This document shows, in pieces, positions 21,787 to 32,567 of a stretch of DNA of 64,000 nt; position 1 is the stretch's first letter; each line of letters opens with the position of its first letter. The DNA lies in assembly GCA_027943245.1 (NCBI GenBank), contig JANDJZ010000159.1, positions 16,916-80,915 on the forward strand, written 5' to 3'. The stretch is from Acanthamoeba sp. SK_2022b. Its lineage: Eukaryota; Discosea; Longamoebia; Acanthamoebidae. A program made the position numbers and the translations under genes. The notes below the pieces were generated by a model. It was not told the origin of the DNA. It worked only from the letters and a program-made list of their open reading frames with translations, and searched no databases.

Positions 21787-24567
21787 ATGTCCCCCACTGC
21801 GTGGAGGAACTGCTTGATTCGATTACGGGTTGGTTGGACTGGCCATGGCGAGAGGGTGAGGGCGGTGGTGGTGATGTTTCTGGCGCTGGTGGTGGCGATG
21901 GCCTGCCTGCTCGGAATCGTCCACCGCGAGTCCGAGCACTCGTGCTCCTTCGCAGCAACTGACTCGTGCCCGACCTTTGTGGCCATTACCAGCCGAAGTC
22001 TGCGAGTCAGCTGGCAGCCGCCATCCTCCAACGCACACCTCGTAGCCCGGTACGAACTCTACATCGCCGAGACATACGCCTCAGACGAGGCCGGCACCCG
22101 CACGAGAGTCTACAGCGGGCTCAAGCGATCGGTAGAGCTCAAGGATTTGCAGCCAACCACCAGCTATAACCTCACGATACAGATCATCGGCTATCGAGAC
22201 TCCCCGCGAACGGCTTGCTGGCGCTACGCCACCACATTGGGCGAGAGCAACCTCCTGGCCAACCCGTCCTTCGAGGAGGTGGGCAGTCCGCTCACTCCGC
22301 AGATTGACTACGGCGAGTTGCAGTTCGCGACCTACTGGGAGCCGCTCATGATGCCCTACTCCCTCCGGCAGCGACCCAAAGGAGGCCAAGCCTGGTACAC
22401 ACACAGCAACGACGCCCCAAACAAGAGAGGTGCCAATCAGTGGGTAGTATTCCCCGTCTTTCTCCACCGCGTCGGCCTGGTGGCTCGCTCCCTATGGCAC
22501 AGGTTGACGTGGTGGGTGATTTTCTTCACCTGACTAGGTTCTGCTGAACCAGACCAAACCGACCAAGCTGCTGCTCTCAGCTTGGAGCAAGGCCAGCGAT
22601 GTGTCTGGCGACCCCGACGACGGCTACAGCGTGTACATGGACCTCAAGTTCCAGGACGGCACATACGCCTACGGTGACGCCCTCTCCATGGGGAAACCAC
22701 CTGCAATGAGTGAGCTAACGGGGAAACACAGGGATAAGCTTGAATTTTGACACCGGCACGCATGATTGGCAACGCATGTGCGCGATCGTCTACCTGGACA
22801 AGCCGGTATACAGTGCAGCTGTGTCGGTTCTCTTCTCAGAGCACACTGGAAGCGTGTGGGTGGACGACATCGCCCTCACAGCTCACTTTGGTAAGTCTCC
22901 TACGTTCTTTCTGTGGGTGTTTTCTGCTCTTATCAAGACGGTTACAGTGGAGAATATGGAGTGGGAGTGTAGCAAGCTTCACAACATTTCATCAATCTCT
23001 CTGGGATGCTGTTCCACCCGCGAGAGCATCCTGGCGACCGACACTCCGGTAACCTCTTTTCAATTTGAGAAGCAAGTGTGGGCCAACTCCTGACTCATGT
23101 CTCGGATTGAGCAGGAGTACGATGATGTGTCCATCGCCTCGCAGATGACCATCGACCGACTGCCCGTGCTAGAGAGCATGGTTGAAAGTTGGGCCGGCCC
23201 AATCTCGGCAGTCATTTTGCTCTCGGACCCCGAGGCCGAGCTCAGACTGATCTACCACCTTCGTAACCGGTCCGAAGTGGTTCGCAAGAACGTTGATTTC
23301 CACCTGGTTCATGCGGGGGAGGTACCTACCCTGCATCACTCCGTGTCCTGATGAGGTGTGAGCCTCACAACGCGGTACCTACAGAACATCTACGCTCTCC
23401 AAATCCTTGGATTGTATCCAGTCAACACGCTGCGCAATGAAGCGGTGGTCAAATGCCGCACAGCTCACGTGATGGTGCTTGATATTGACTTCATTCCTAG
23501 CCGCGACGCGCGGAAGAACATACTGCACGACTCCACTCGATTCCTTGTCCAAGTTCATGTCACGCGTGAGCTCACTTCGTCCATAACTTGATTGTGCGCT
23601 ACAGAGGGATGTGGGAGAAGATGCACGAGCCCAAGGCGGTGTTCGTCGTGGCATCGTTCGAAATGGACGATTTCAACATGCGGGACGTGCCCCACACCAA
23701 AGACCAGCTTCTGCGGATGGTCGCGCAGGATCGGATACGACAGGTGCACAAGGGCAAGTGGTTTCCCGCACATGGCCCTACGCGCTACGAGCACTGGTAC
23801 GAAACGCAGGAGATCTACCACGTGGACTACCACCGCGACTATGAACCCTACTATATCGTACGCAAGGACGTGCCACTGTACGCTTGCCCTCGCTTTCCGC
23901 TGCTGCTTGCGTGACTGACCATCTAGCACCGTCCGATTGAACGCCACCTTAACAAAGGTGGGACGAGAGGTTCGTGGGCTATGGATTTGACAAGGTGTCC
24001 CGCCTTCCCTATGTGTTGCCTTTTTCTTCCTCCAGCATCTGACTTTCGACGTGGCATTGGTGCAGGTGTCGCACAGCGCGGAGTTGAACGCAGCTGGCTA
24101 CAGCTTCTTTGTTTTGCCCAACACCTTCATCATCCACGCCGAACACGGGGTACCCCGGTGGCGAGGCAAGGGCGACTTTGTACGTCTTCTCCCCCTCCCT
24201 CTTCTCTTTTGCGTGCTCCCTTGAGCGTGCTCATTGCCGCGGTCTCCAGGTACGGGTGCGCGTTTGGCTGAACTACTACGCTTTCCTGGGCGAGGTCATG
24301 CTCCGACATAGCACCGAGCAACCGATCCACTCCCACATATATGAGGGTATCGGATCACACTTCTTTCGCGTAAAGAAGCGGGAGATGCTGATCGAGTGTA
24401 TGTGCGCGCTGGTTGTGCGTTAAGGCCGAGACTGGGCTGCGGAGGAAGGCTTCATGGTGATGGCAGGCCCGATCTATGCAACGGGTCTCATGGCCAGCCT
24501 TGTGGTGTTGGCCTATGTGGCCTCGGCCCACGTCGCTCGCGCCCGTAAGCTCGGCCGCATTTTTTGA
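21787..24567 (+). CDS. LARGE/B4GAT1-type glycosyltransferase (GT49) with FN3 domain
   Basis: A type II anchor (VVMFLALVVAMACLLGI) is followed by a fibronectin III-like domain (SRSLRVSWQPP, YELYIAE, LQPTTSYNLTIQI). Next comes a carbohydrate-binding-like module (NLLANPSFEE through WVDDIALTAHF). The catalytic region has IASQMTIDRLPVLESM, a DxD motif in VMVLDIDFIPSRDAR, then WFPAHGPTRYEHWY, DERFVGYGFDKV, and FFVLPNTFIIHAEHG. These match the GT49 family (LARGE C-terminal half, B4GAT1), which transfers glucuronic acid or related sugars in the Golgi. A second hydrophobic segment (IYATGLMASLVVLAYVASA) lies at the very C-terminus, which is unusual for the family. The gene has about ten exons. Confidence 0.82.
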
Positions 24568-24750
24568 CCAACAGGCCTTCAGCCTGCTCAGAGAACTTAC
24601 CAACGGACAAACTCCAACCCCTTTCGATCGAAACGCCGTGTCTCAGTTTCTGTGGACTGAACACTGAAATTCGAGGAATTCCATCTTTCTCCGCCGTCTG
24701 CAGATTGACACGTGAGAGCAGGAGGTGGCGTTGTGTCCGCCTACCCGAAG

Positions 24751-25685
24751 ATGAAACAGCAGCAGCAGCTGCAGATTGTGCTCCTCAAGTCGCTCATTAG
24801 CGTTGCAACGGCGGCGCTGGGGAGTCTGGCCGTAGGGTACTTGCTCCGCAGGTATCTCGCCCCCAGCAGCGGCGGTGCCGACACTGGGGCCGCGCTCGCA
24901 AAGCTCTACGAAATCGAGGTATTCTGCAACATCCAATCCAACAAAATTGCCAAACAAATGATGAGCGGATGAGATTTTGTTAATTATTTCGATAATTATT
25001 GAAATAATAATGGAAAAAACAGAGGCAAAGAGGAAGGGAACCGAAGGAGCTCACTCTTACGGAGCACGAGTGCGAGCTAATCAAGGATGTCGTGAGTCCT
25101 GACGAAATCGACGTTGACTTTGACTCCATCGGTTCTCTAGAGGACATCAAAAGTACTTCTTCCATCTGCCAACATCAATACTGGTGGCAGCCTCTGACGC
25201 GGTGCGACCGTGATCGCTCCAGAATCGTTGCGCGAGGTGCTGCTGCTGCCCATCAACCGGCCCGAGCTGTTCCAGGGTCGACGAAGCAAGCTGCTGCAGC
25301 CACCCAAGGGGATCCTCCTCTACGGCCCTCCCGGTACGACGACGCTTCGCCGTCCCTGGGCTGCTGTCGCTGCTGTCGTCTGATCCTAGGTCGCTCCCAT
25401 GGCAGGCACCGGCAAGACGATGATGGCCAAGGCCATTGCCAAGGAGGGCAAGCTCGCGTTCATCAGTGCGTGTCGGTTCATGTTATTATTCTTATTTTCT
25501 TTTGATGTTTTTTGGCACTTTTTTTTGAATTGTCATGATTATTGATTTGTTTATTTATTTAATTAATTAATTACAGATATTAACCTGGCCACGATCCTCA
25601 ACAAGTGGTACGGCGAGTCAGAGGTAAGACAGAGATGCACCTCCTTGTCGGCCCTTTTCGTTAGCACTTACGACAAACAACACAT

Positions 25686-25732
<47 letters not shown>

Positions 25733-26720
25733 CGCACGCACACACGCACATATGCACATGCACATGTACAGAAAATCGTGCGATCCATTTTCACGCTGGC
25801 CCACAAGCTGGAGCCGTGCGTGGTCTTCTTCGACGAGGTACGTGCGCGCGCTACCCGATCCCTTGGCCGTAATGTCCCCCTTTAACCCGCCGCCTCACCT
25901 TCGCCGCCACCACCCCACCACCCCACCACCCCACCAGATGGACTGCTTCTTCCACAGCGGATCGCAAGGCAGCCAGCACTCGTACCACCTGCAGGTCGAG
26001 TCCGTCTTCATGACGTACGCGTGCCCCCCCCCCAAGACCTGGCATCCACGCACGCGGCTACGGTTGGCGCGTGGTTTTGTCGATGCTGACGTGCACACAT
26101 ATACATGTGGGGGGGGCACAGGCTGTGGGACGGCCTCGCCACGGACAGCAAGTCGCGGGTGATCGTTATTGGCGCGACCAATCGGCCGTACAACCTGAAC
26201 CCGGCCATCCTGCGCCGCATGCCGCTCCAGTTCCTCTTCGACCTCCCCAACAAGGCCCAGCGCGCCCAAATCCTCAACGTGGTTCGTTGCCCTTTCTATT
26301 TTTTATTTATTATTTTCATTTATGAATTTTTAATTAATTGGAAAATAATTTTAAAAAAAATAATATTTTTAGGTGTTGGCCAACGAGCCATTGGCGCCCG
26401 GTTTCGACATCAACATGCTCGCCCAGCTCACGTCGGGCTACTCTGGCAGCGACCTGCAGGAGCTCTGCAAGAAGGTGCGCCCCCCCTCCATTTGATAGAG
26501 GAGGAGTGTCGCCATGCGCGCTCACGTGGCCCTCCCTCCTGTCCCCTACGGCACAGGCTGCCGTGGCGCCGCTGCGTCACTTCCTCGAGGAAGAGGAGAA
26601 GCGACGGGCGACGACCGCCACCGCCGCCACCGAAGACGAGGCGAGCACGCCTGGCCTGCGACCCATGCACCTGCAGGACTTCATCGAGGCCATGAAGGAG
26701 GTACACAACTCCACAACACA

Positions 26721-26778
<58 letters not shown>

Positions 26779-26848
26779 AACACACCACACATCACGCACA
26801 GCTGGGGGAGCGTACACTGAACGCGAAGAATATCAGGCAGGCCTTTGA
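24751..26848 (+). CDS. ATAD1: ATAD1/Msp1 AAA+ ATPase (3' end uncertain)
   Basis: Msp1/ATAD1 extracts mislocalised tail-anchored proteins from mitochondrial outer and peroxisomal membranes. Exons: 24751-24918, 25023-25152, 25223-25333, 25406-25465, 25577-25623, 25772-25837, 25938-26014, 26122-26281, 26373-26474 and 26557-26700, plus a last exon. The protein has an N-terminal membrane anchor ([18 protein letters not shown]) and [18 protein letters not shown]. Walker A is GPPGTGKT and Walker B VVFFDEMD, each interrupted by an intron. [28 protein letters not shown] and [14 protein letters not shown] complete the AAA core. The last exon is unclear: a CA repeat follows the donor at 26701, and at least two acceptors are possible, so the given end is provisional. 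Confidence 0.9.
25688..25731. repeat. (CA)n microsatellite in an ATAD1 intron
   Basis: About 22 CA units lie between the donor at 25624 and the acceptor at 25771, followed by imperfect CA/CG units. Confidence 0.93.
26723..26773. repeat. (CA)n microsatellite between convergent gene ends
   Basis: About 25 CA units lie directly after the last confident ATAD1 donor. Translated on either strand it would give Thr-His or Cys-Val repeats, which I take as read-through of an intron or 3' UTR. Confidence 0.9.
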
Positions 26849-28660
26849 GCAGCGGGTCCTCTTGACCCGCCCGCTGCTTCTCGATCTGCGACTCGATCGC
26901 GGCCCTGATGCCGGCCTCGACTCGCCACAGTTGTTCGAGGTCGTCCACCTCCAGCAGCAGCTCGTCGTTGTTGTTGTAGCAGCGCAGCCTCCTGGCAAGC
27001 AATTCCGTAGCGGGTCCGTCGAGCAGCCCAGCGGCGAGGAGGAATCTATAGAGCCCATCGATGCGCCAGCGGTTGAGCGCGTTGACCTTGACCGGGCAGA
27101 TGTCGTGGAAGACCACCGAGCGGAGCTCTTTGACGGCCAGCAGGTAGGGGCTGGTGATGCCAAAGTGGTCCCTGAGCAGGTCCTCCCACGCCTCGAAGCC
27201 CTGGGAGTTAAGGGCGCAGCCCCACCGGTAATCAGGCCTCGCGCGCACGCGCGTAGCGAGGCGCGGGGGGGGGGGTACGTGGACGATCGAAGGATCGTAG
27301 AAGCGGATAGCGTTGAAGTTGGCGCTCCGAATATCGAGAGAGACGTAGAACTTGCCCGCGTTCTCGGGCTCGTAGATCGAACTGGGCAATTTCTGTGCAG
27401 AGCAGCGCGCTCGAGGTCAGCCAACCGCTCACGCGCAAACCGAGACGGAAAGGCGAAGGACCTCTAGTTGGGCCCCGTAGGCCAGGAAGGAGTCGTCCTG
27501 GGCAAACTTGGCAAAGGCCTCGGACGACGTTAGGTCCTGCGTGATCCTCTCCTGTTGGGCGGCCCGCAGCACGCTTATGAGTCTCGAGCAGACCACAGCA
27601 AGTTGGCGGAGGTCTGGGGCTTGCCTTGGTGTTGAAATACAATTTGTGGAAGGCGGCCTCGCCGCCCACGCTCTTGATCTCCTCGAGCATGAGGTTCAGC
27701 TTCGCGTGCGCGTGCATCTCCTGATCCAGCACACCGCACATCCATGTGAGAACGGTGAGCTCACCCCCTCCCTTCTCTCTTCCACCCTCCTCGATCTCGC
27801 TACCAACGCCACTCCAGTCCGGCGCACCTGATCGTAGAGGTCGAGAAAGTAACGAAAGTCGTCGGGCTCGTAACACTGCCCAGAGAAGAACATGGAGAGA
27901 TGAGGCATTCGCATCATGAGGCTAGGGCAGGAGGGGAGTGGAGAGCTTTACCTTGATGGGGATGTCAAAATCCTTCACGAAGCGGCGCTTCATCGAGATG
28001 CTCAGCGTCTCGAGCGTGCGCTCCTTTGTTTCGGGCTGCTTGCTCACCTGTTCGACGTGTCGCCACACACCCCACCACATGCTTAGAAGGATGCTCTCAG
28101 AAGCACACGCGAGTCATGCAAGTCCACGGCGTTGGAGAGGAGGAGTGCCTGAATGTGGCGCTCCTTGCCCAGGCCGAAGCTCTCGTGGGAGAGATTGTAC
28201 TCTTCGGCGAGGCGGTGCACCACTTTGCGTTCGTGGGGAGGCAGGGACGGCGCAAAGGCCAGCGGCTCGGTTTGGCTCTCGTCCACAGCGAACGCCGCGA
28301 TCTGGGCCTCGATCTCCTTCAGCCTCTCCTCGGGCACCACTCTGCGAGAGCGCACAATAAGAATTATTAGTTTAATTACAGACGAGAAATAATTATTTAT
28401 TTAAATTTGTTCAAATATGCGAATAAAAACCCGAGTGGTCAATAACAGTACCGTAGAGCGGGCTTGGTTTGTTGCCAAGAGCGGCCGGAAGGGTTTTGTG
28501 GCTGCTTCGGCTTGGTCTTCTTTTTGTTTGTAGTGCCAGGTCGCTGGACCTCTGTGCTGTCCCTTTCTTCCACTCCTCCCACACTTGCCTTGTGTCTCTC
28601 CTCCATCTTGTGTCTTCTCCTCCCTCTCACCGTTGTGTGCCCCTGCCGCTTTAGACCCAA
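26800..28660 (-). CDS. R3H-domain protein with uncharacterised C-terminal region
   Basis: Exon 1 (28660-28452) encodes a basic low-complexity head (TTNKKKTKPKQPQNPSG). It joins in phase to exon 2 (from 28341), which has PPHERKVVHRLAEEYNLSH, the R-x3-H core of an R3H single-strand nucleic acid binding domain. Later short exons read KRRFVKDFDIPIK, CYEPDDFRYFLDLYDQ, EMHAHAKLNLMLEEIKSVGG and KFYVSLDIRSANFNAIRFYD, then ICPVKVNALNRWRIDGLYRF. I do not recognise this second region. One intron (27624-27552) uses a GC donor (AAG|GCAAGC). The 3' end is not resolved: after RVQCTLPQL the frame stays open through the GT tract. The start lies 81 bp downstream of the RsmJ-like gene on the same strand. Confidence 0.65.
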
Positions 28661-28741
28661 CTCGTGTTAGCCCCAACTCAACCGGTTTCACTAATTGTGT
28701 TCTTTTTATTTTCCAGTAACGATTCTCTGTCTGGGCAGCGG

Positions 28742-30489
28742 CTACTGTGCTGGCGGGCGGGCGTCGTACACGTCGAATCGCGTGCGGGGGCTCTTATGGG
28801 CGCGCGAGACCCTCGGGTCCTCCGCTACGTACTTGGGTCGCTTGACCACCACTCGCTTCTTCGCCACCTGCACACACAGCGTGAATACCGCAACACACAA
28901 CAACACACGAGCGGCCAGGCACCCACCTGTTGGGCGATTTCCAGCAGCCGATTGGCATCCGCGTCGTCGCCGACCAGCGCACGGGCCAGCTGCATGCCGA
29001 GCTTGGTCAGCGCCTTTTGTCTTCGCTTGGGATGCGGGTACATCGGGTCGAGATACTGTTTCGCCGCGTGTCGCGTGTGTCGCTCATGAGTCGTCGACAG
29101 ACAAACACCCCCCCCCCCCAAACCACCCGCAAGGGTTGGCAAGTGAGGCGGCGTACGATGACGTCGGGCCGTTCTTCGACGGGTAGTGAGAGCAAGTACT
29201 GCATCGAGTCGGCGTGCACCAGATTCAAGTTGTCCTCGAGCTCCTTGCCTTGGCTCACCTGCCGATCGACCACACCTCAGCAGCACGGCCAAGAGAGAGA
29301 GAAGAGGAGAGAAGAGGAGAGAAGAGGAGAGAAGCGGGACCTCACGCAGTCGCTGGAGACCGTCGCGCAGCAGGGCGTGCACTACAGGGTTGCGCTCCAC
29401 GAGCGTGACCCGACAGCCGAGCGCTGCCAACACGAACGCGTCCTTGCCCAGACCTGTCCGCCACGTTCGAGCCACGTCAGCACAGACAGCTCGAACCAGC
29501 CGCTTCACTGGCGACGGCGACGGCGGTGGCGAGGCAAGGGGGGTGAGCGACCTCCGGTGGCGTCCAGGACGGACAGGCCGGACTCCTTGCCCACGCCGAC
29601 GGCGCGGGCCATAGGCGAGCGCTGGTCTCGGCCGAACTTGGTGCGGTAGGCCAGCGCGCCTCGCACAAAGTCGACGTAGACGGGCGCCATCCTGCCAGGC
29701 CGATCAACCCAGTCAGCGACCACAAGCGAAGCGTGAGAGAGGAAAGAAGGGAAGGCTCGCTCACCGCTTGGTGGGCGCGTTGCTCCTGCGTTGGGTGACC
29801 TGGACGCGGGTGGGCGCCACCTCGACGAGGAACTCGAACTGGCTCGAGAGCTGGGCCGACCGGGGCTCGCCGTAGAACGGCAGCCCGAGCTCCTGCGCCA
29901 GCCGCTCGGCGCGAGCGCGGACGTCCTGCTTCACCCGCTCGAGGGCCTCCGCGGTGGAAGCTGTCTCGTCGCGCTGTACTGCTTCGACTTGCTCTTGTTG
30001 TTCACGATTCTCCTCCTCGTCTTCATGGTCTTCGTTGCTCGCCTCGTCCTCGTCTTCGCTCTCCGCGAAGTCTTCATCTTCATCACCATCTTCGTCTTCC
30101 ATCTGCATCTGTTGCGTAGCGTCTCTTCTCAATCGTGGGAAGACGCAGCAGACTGCGATGCTCTTAGAGGGAGGAAGGGGATCCTTAATCTCGTAGGCGA
30201 CCCATCGTCGCAGCACGAGCTGCGGCAGGCTTCCTTCGATCAATTGCGTACGGTTTGGCGATGCTTTGCCTGGCCTCAACGGAATGGGGGTACCAGCAAT
30301 CGTTCGCGCGCTGAATGGTTGCCAAATCTTGAGTGGATGACTGCCCAATCTGGTGGAATTTGCTGATGGCAGGCCACAAAAGACGAAATTTGAGCGATTT
30401 GGACTTCCGCGGCTCAGCTGCGAGAAGATCTTCGCGTAGTGAGTCTTCAGGCCCTCTGCACCTGTCGCCCGTGCCGCCAACCGCTCCAT
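28742..30489 (-). CDS. RsmJ-type (UPF0341) rRNA guanine-N2 methyltransferase homologue
   Basis: RsmJ methylates G1516 (E. coli numbering) of bacterial 16S rRNA. The C-terminal ~250 residues follow E. coli RsmJ throughout: VYVDFVRGALAYRTKFGRDQ, AVGVGKE, LDATGGLGKDAFVLAALGCR (motif I for S-adenosylmethionine), VTLVERNPVVHALLRDGLQR, LNLVHADSMQYL, VIYLDPMYPHPKRRQKALTK, and VAKKRVVVKRPKYV near the end. The stop is at 28742. The ~240-residue N-terminal extension has a basic beginning, then a long Glu/Asp-rich stretch not found in bacterial RsmJ. The gene has at least four introns, so it is not bacterial contamination. It may act on mitochondrial small-subunit rRNA, which is inference. The extension could instead direct it elsewhere. 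Confidence 0.88.
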
Positions 30490-30802
30490 TATAATCACTC
30501 AATCTCTAATGTAAAATCACAATTTCTCTTGCTTTTCTCTGCACAGCAAAAAGCGACAGACGTAACGGTCTTCTCACACGACAAGACGGACGAGGCGTAC
30601 ACAAGAGAACGAGGCAAGGATTAAAGTTGTAAAGTTAACCTCGCGGGAGATTGGTACTCCTTTCTCCTATTTTGTAAGCAATTGGTTGACTATCTCGGCC
30701 AGCCAAGTTTTCCAGCTTCCGATCTTTTTTCAGATCTCTTCGCGATGGACGCTAGCCTGCTCGGCATTTTTTGTTGCTTCAGCTCAACCTGTCTCTGTGC
30801 AG

Positions 30803-32414
30803 ATGTCGTACGAGGCTGAGAAAGAGCTCAGCGGCTCCCACAAGAGGAAGAGGACAGAAGGAGATAGAGTTGAGGAAGCTGAGGAAACTAATGGAATTGA
30901 AAATGCTGTGGAGGGCATCGACGACCTGAATGGGGAGATGGTAGAGGAGGGCTTCAAAGATGATGATCTTCTACTCGAAGATCTGATCAACGGCGCCGAT
31001 GCCCTGCCGCCAGGCGGCCCAGACGTTGACAGCGACTTTGGGGTAGTGTTTGCTGCTGGAGATGACGGCGCCGACGCTGGAGATAGCTTCGACAACAACG
31101 ATTCCTACGACGACACATCACAGATCGACCTCATGGCGAGGGAGATCTTGGAGGACTCGAGCCAATCGCAGGGCACGGGCTACGGTCCCGGGCGCAAGAA
31201 GCCGCGCCGCCAGTACGCGCCATCCGCGACGGCGTTCACGGGGGCGGCGGTCAAGGGGAGCGACGACAGCGGCAGCAGCGACGACAACGTGGAGGACGAG
31301 GAGGTGGAGGTCCTGGAGGAGGACGATGAAGAAGACGATGACGAAGATGGCGACGACGCGCCGGAGGAGGTGGGCGGCAAGGGGGTACGCACCGCGCGAA
31401 CGAAGCGCAACCATGTCGAAGACGACGACGACGACGATGATGGCGATGACGGCGATGCCGAAGACGAGGGCGACGCGAAGGAGTTCAGAGCTCCGCCGGG
31501 CTCGAAGGGACTGTTCACGACCCGGGCCGGGAAGGGCGTGGGCGGGAAAGGCAAGGCCAAGGCCAAGGCCGGCGACGACGACGATAGCGACGACGACGAG
31601 GAAGAGGAGGAGGAAGGAGAAGGCGATGAAGAAGAGGAGGAGGAGGAGGCAGAGGGTGACAAGGGCGGTGATGAGGGGGAGGGCAAGGAGCACACACTCA
31701 CGCGAGCACGCATGGACCGATACTTGGACGTGGACGCCAAGATCGGCCTGCTCACCCGCGCCGTGCGGCAGTTTGACGCGCAGAGCCAGGTGTCGACGCT
31801 CCTCACATCGGCCCTCCTCCAGCTGGCCAACGCGCGGGCCGACTTCGCGGCCGAAGTCGAGAGGGAGATCGAACACGCCAAGGTTCTCTCCTCTTTGTGC
31901 TTGTCGCACGTGTGTCGCGCAGGCCTGCTCACGTGGGCAATGTTTGTCGTTGGCGTCGTCGTCATGCAGGAGGAGGACTACGACAGCGACGACGAGACGG
32001 AGGAGAAGGTGGAGCTGCCCGAGGAGGAAACGATGGAGGGCTGGCTGGAGGGCGCCGATCCGGCCGACTTTGACGCTCTGCGGGCCACTTTCCTCAAGGA
32101 GCTCCTGCAGATGCCATTCAAGGTAACCTCTCTCTCTCTCTCTCTACATATTACCGCATGCGCCTCGGCGGTGGTTGACTTGGCGTTGCGTGTGGGTTGT
32201 GTTGGGTCGTGTGCAGGCGAAGCTGAATGGAGAGCGGTGCACGGTGGTGCAGGCGGTGGGCGGGGACAGCATGCTGGTGCGGCAGAACGGCGAGTCGTTC
32301 ATCGCCGCAGCCACGGCCCTGTCCGGGGCCAAGGGCCGCAACGGCGCCATCCTCGCCGAGTGGAAGCAGAATCGGGACGTCTTCAAGCAGCTGCCCGGCA
32401 CGCACTGGCTTTGA
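30803..32414 (+). CDS. Highly acidic uncharacterised protein
   Basis: Exons 30803-31882, 31970-32122 and 32217-32414 join in phase. The start MSYEAEKELSG follows a CAG and is the best ATG; the frame is open further upstream but reads as untranslated leader. A KRKR motif near the start, then long runs of Asp and Glu with Lys/Arg-rich breaks, suggest a nuclear or nucleolar protein such as a histone-binding or ribosome-biogenesis factor. The ordered part is C-terminal: RYLDVDAKIGLLTRAVRQFD, EGWLEGADPADFDALRATFL, and a small beta-rich end with CTVVQAVGGDSMLVRQNG and ILAEWKQNRDVFKQLPG. I do not recognise the family. Confidence 0.65.
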
Positions 32415-32567
32415 TGATTCATCGCCTCTTGTGCTTTTCTCTTGTGCCAATAACGATCGCTAAACTACAACTACGCCCGCCCCAACCGTGTGTCGTGGAC
32501 GGCCTTGCGGTGGTTTTCCAGGAGGGAACACACCCCCTCTTTTGTGATTTTTCTACCCAGATTCTTC

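Noticed and set aside
26338..26820. ATAD1 ending in a Thr-His repeat by read-through of the CA tract
   Set aside because: A good GTACAC donor precedes the tract, and all similar tracts in the window are intronic. It is not excluded, since the true last exon is unresolved.
30686..30802. Upstream in-frame start for the acidic protein
   Set aside because: The extra 39 residues are hydrophobic and look like leader sequence; the ATG at 30803 begins the charged protein.
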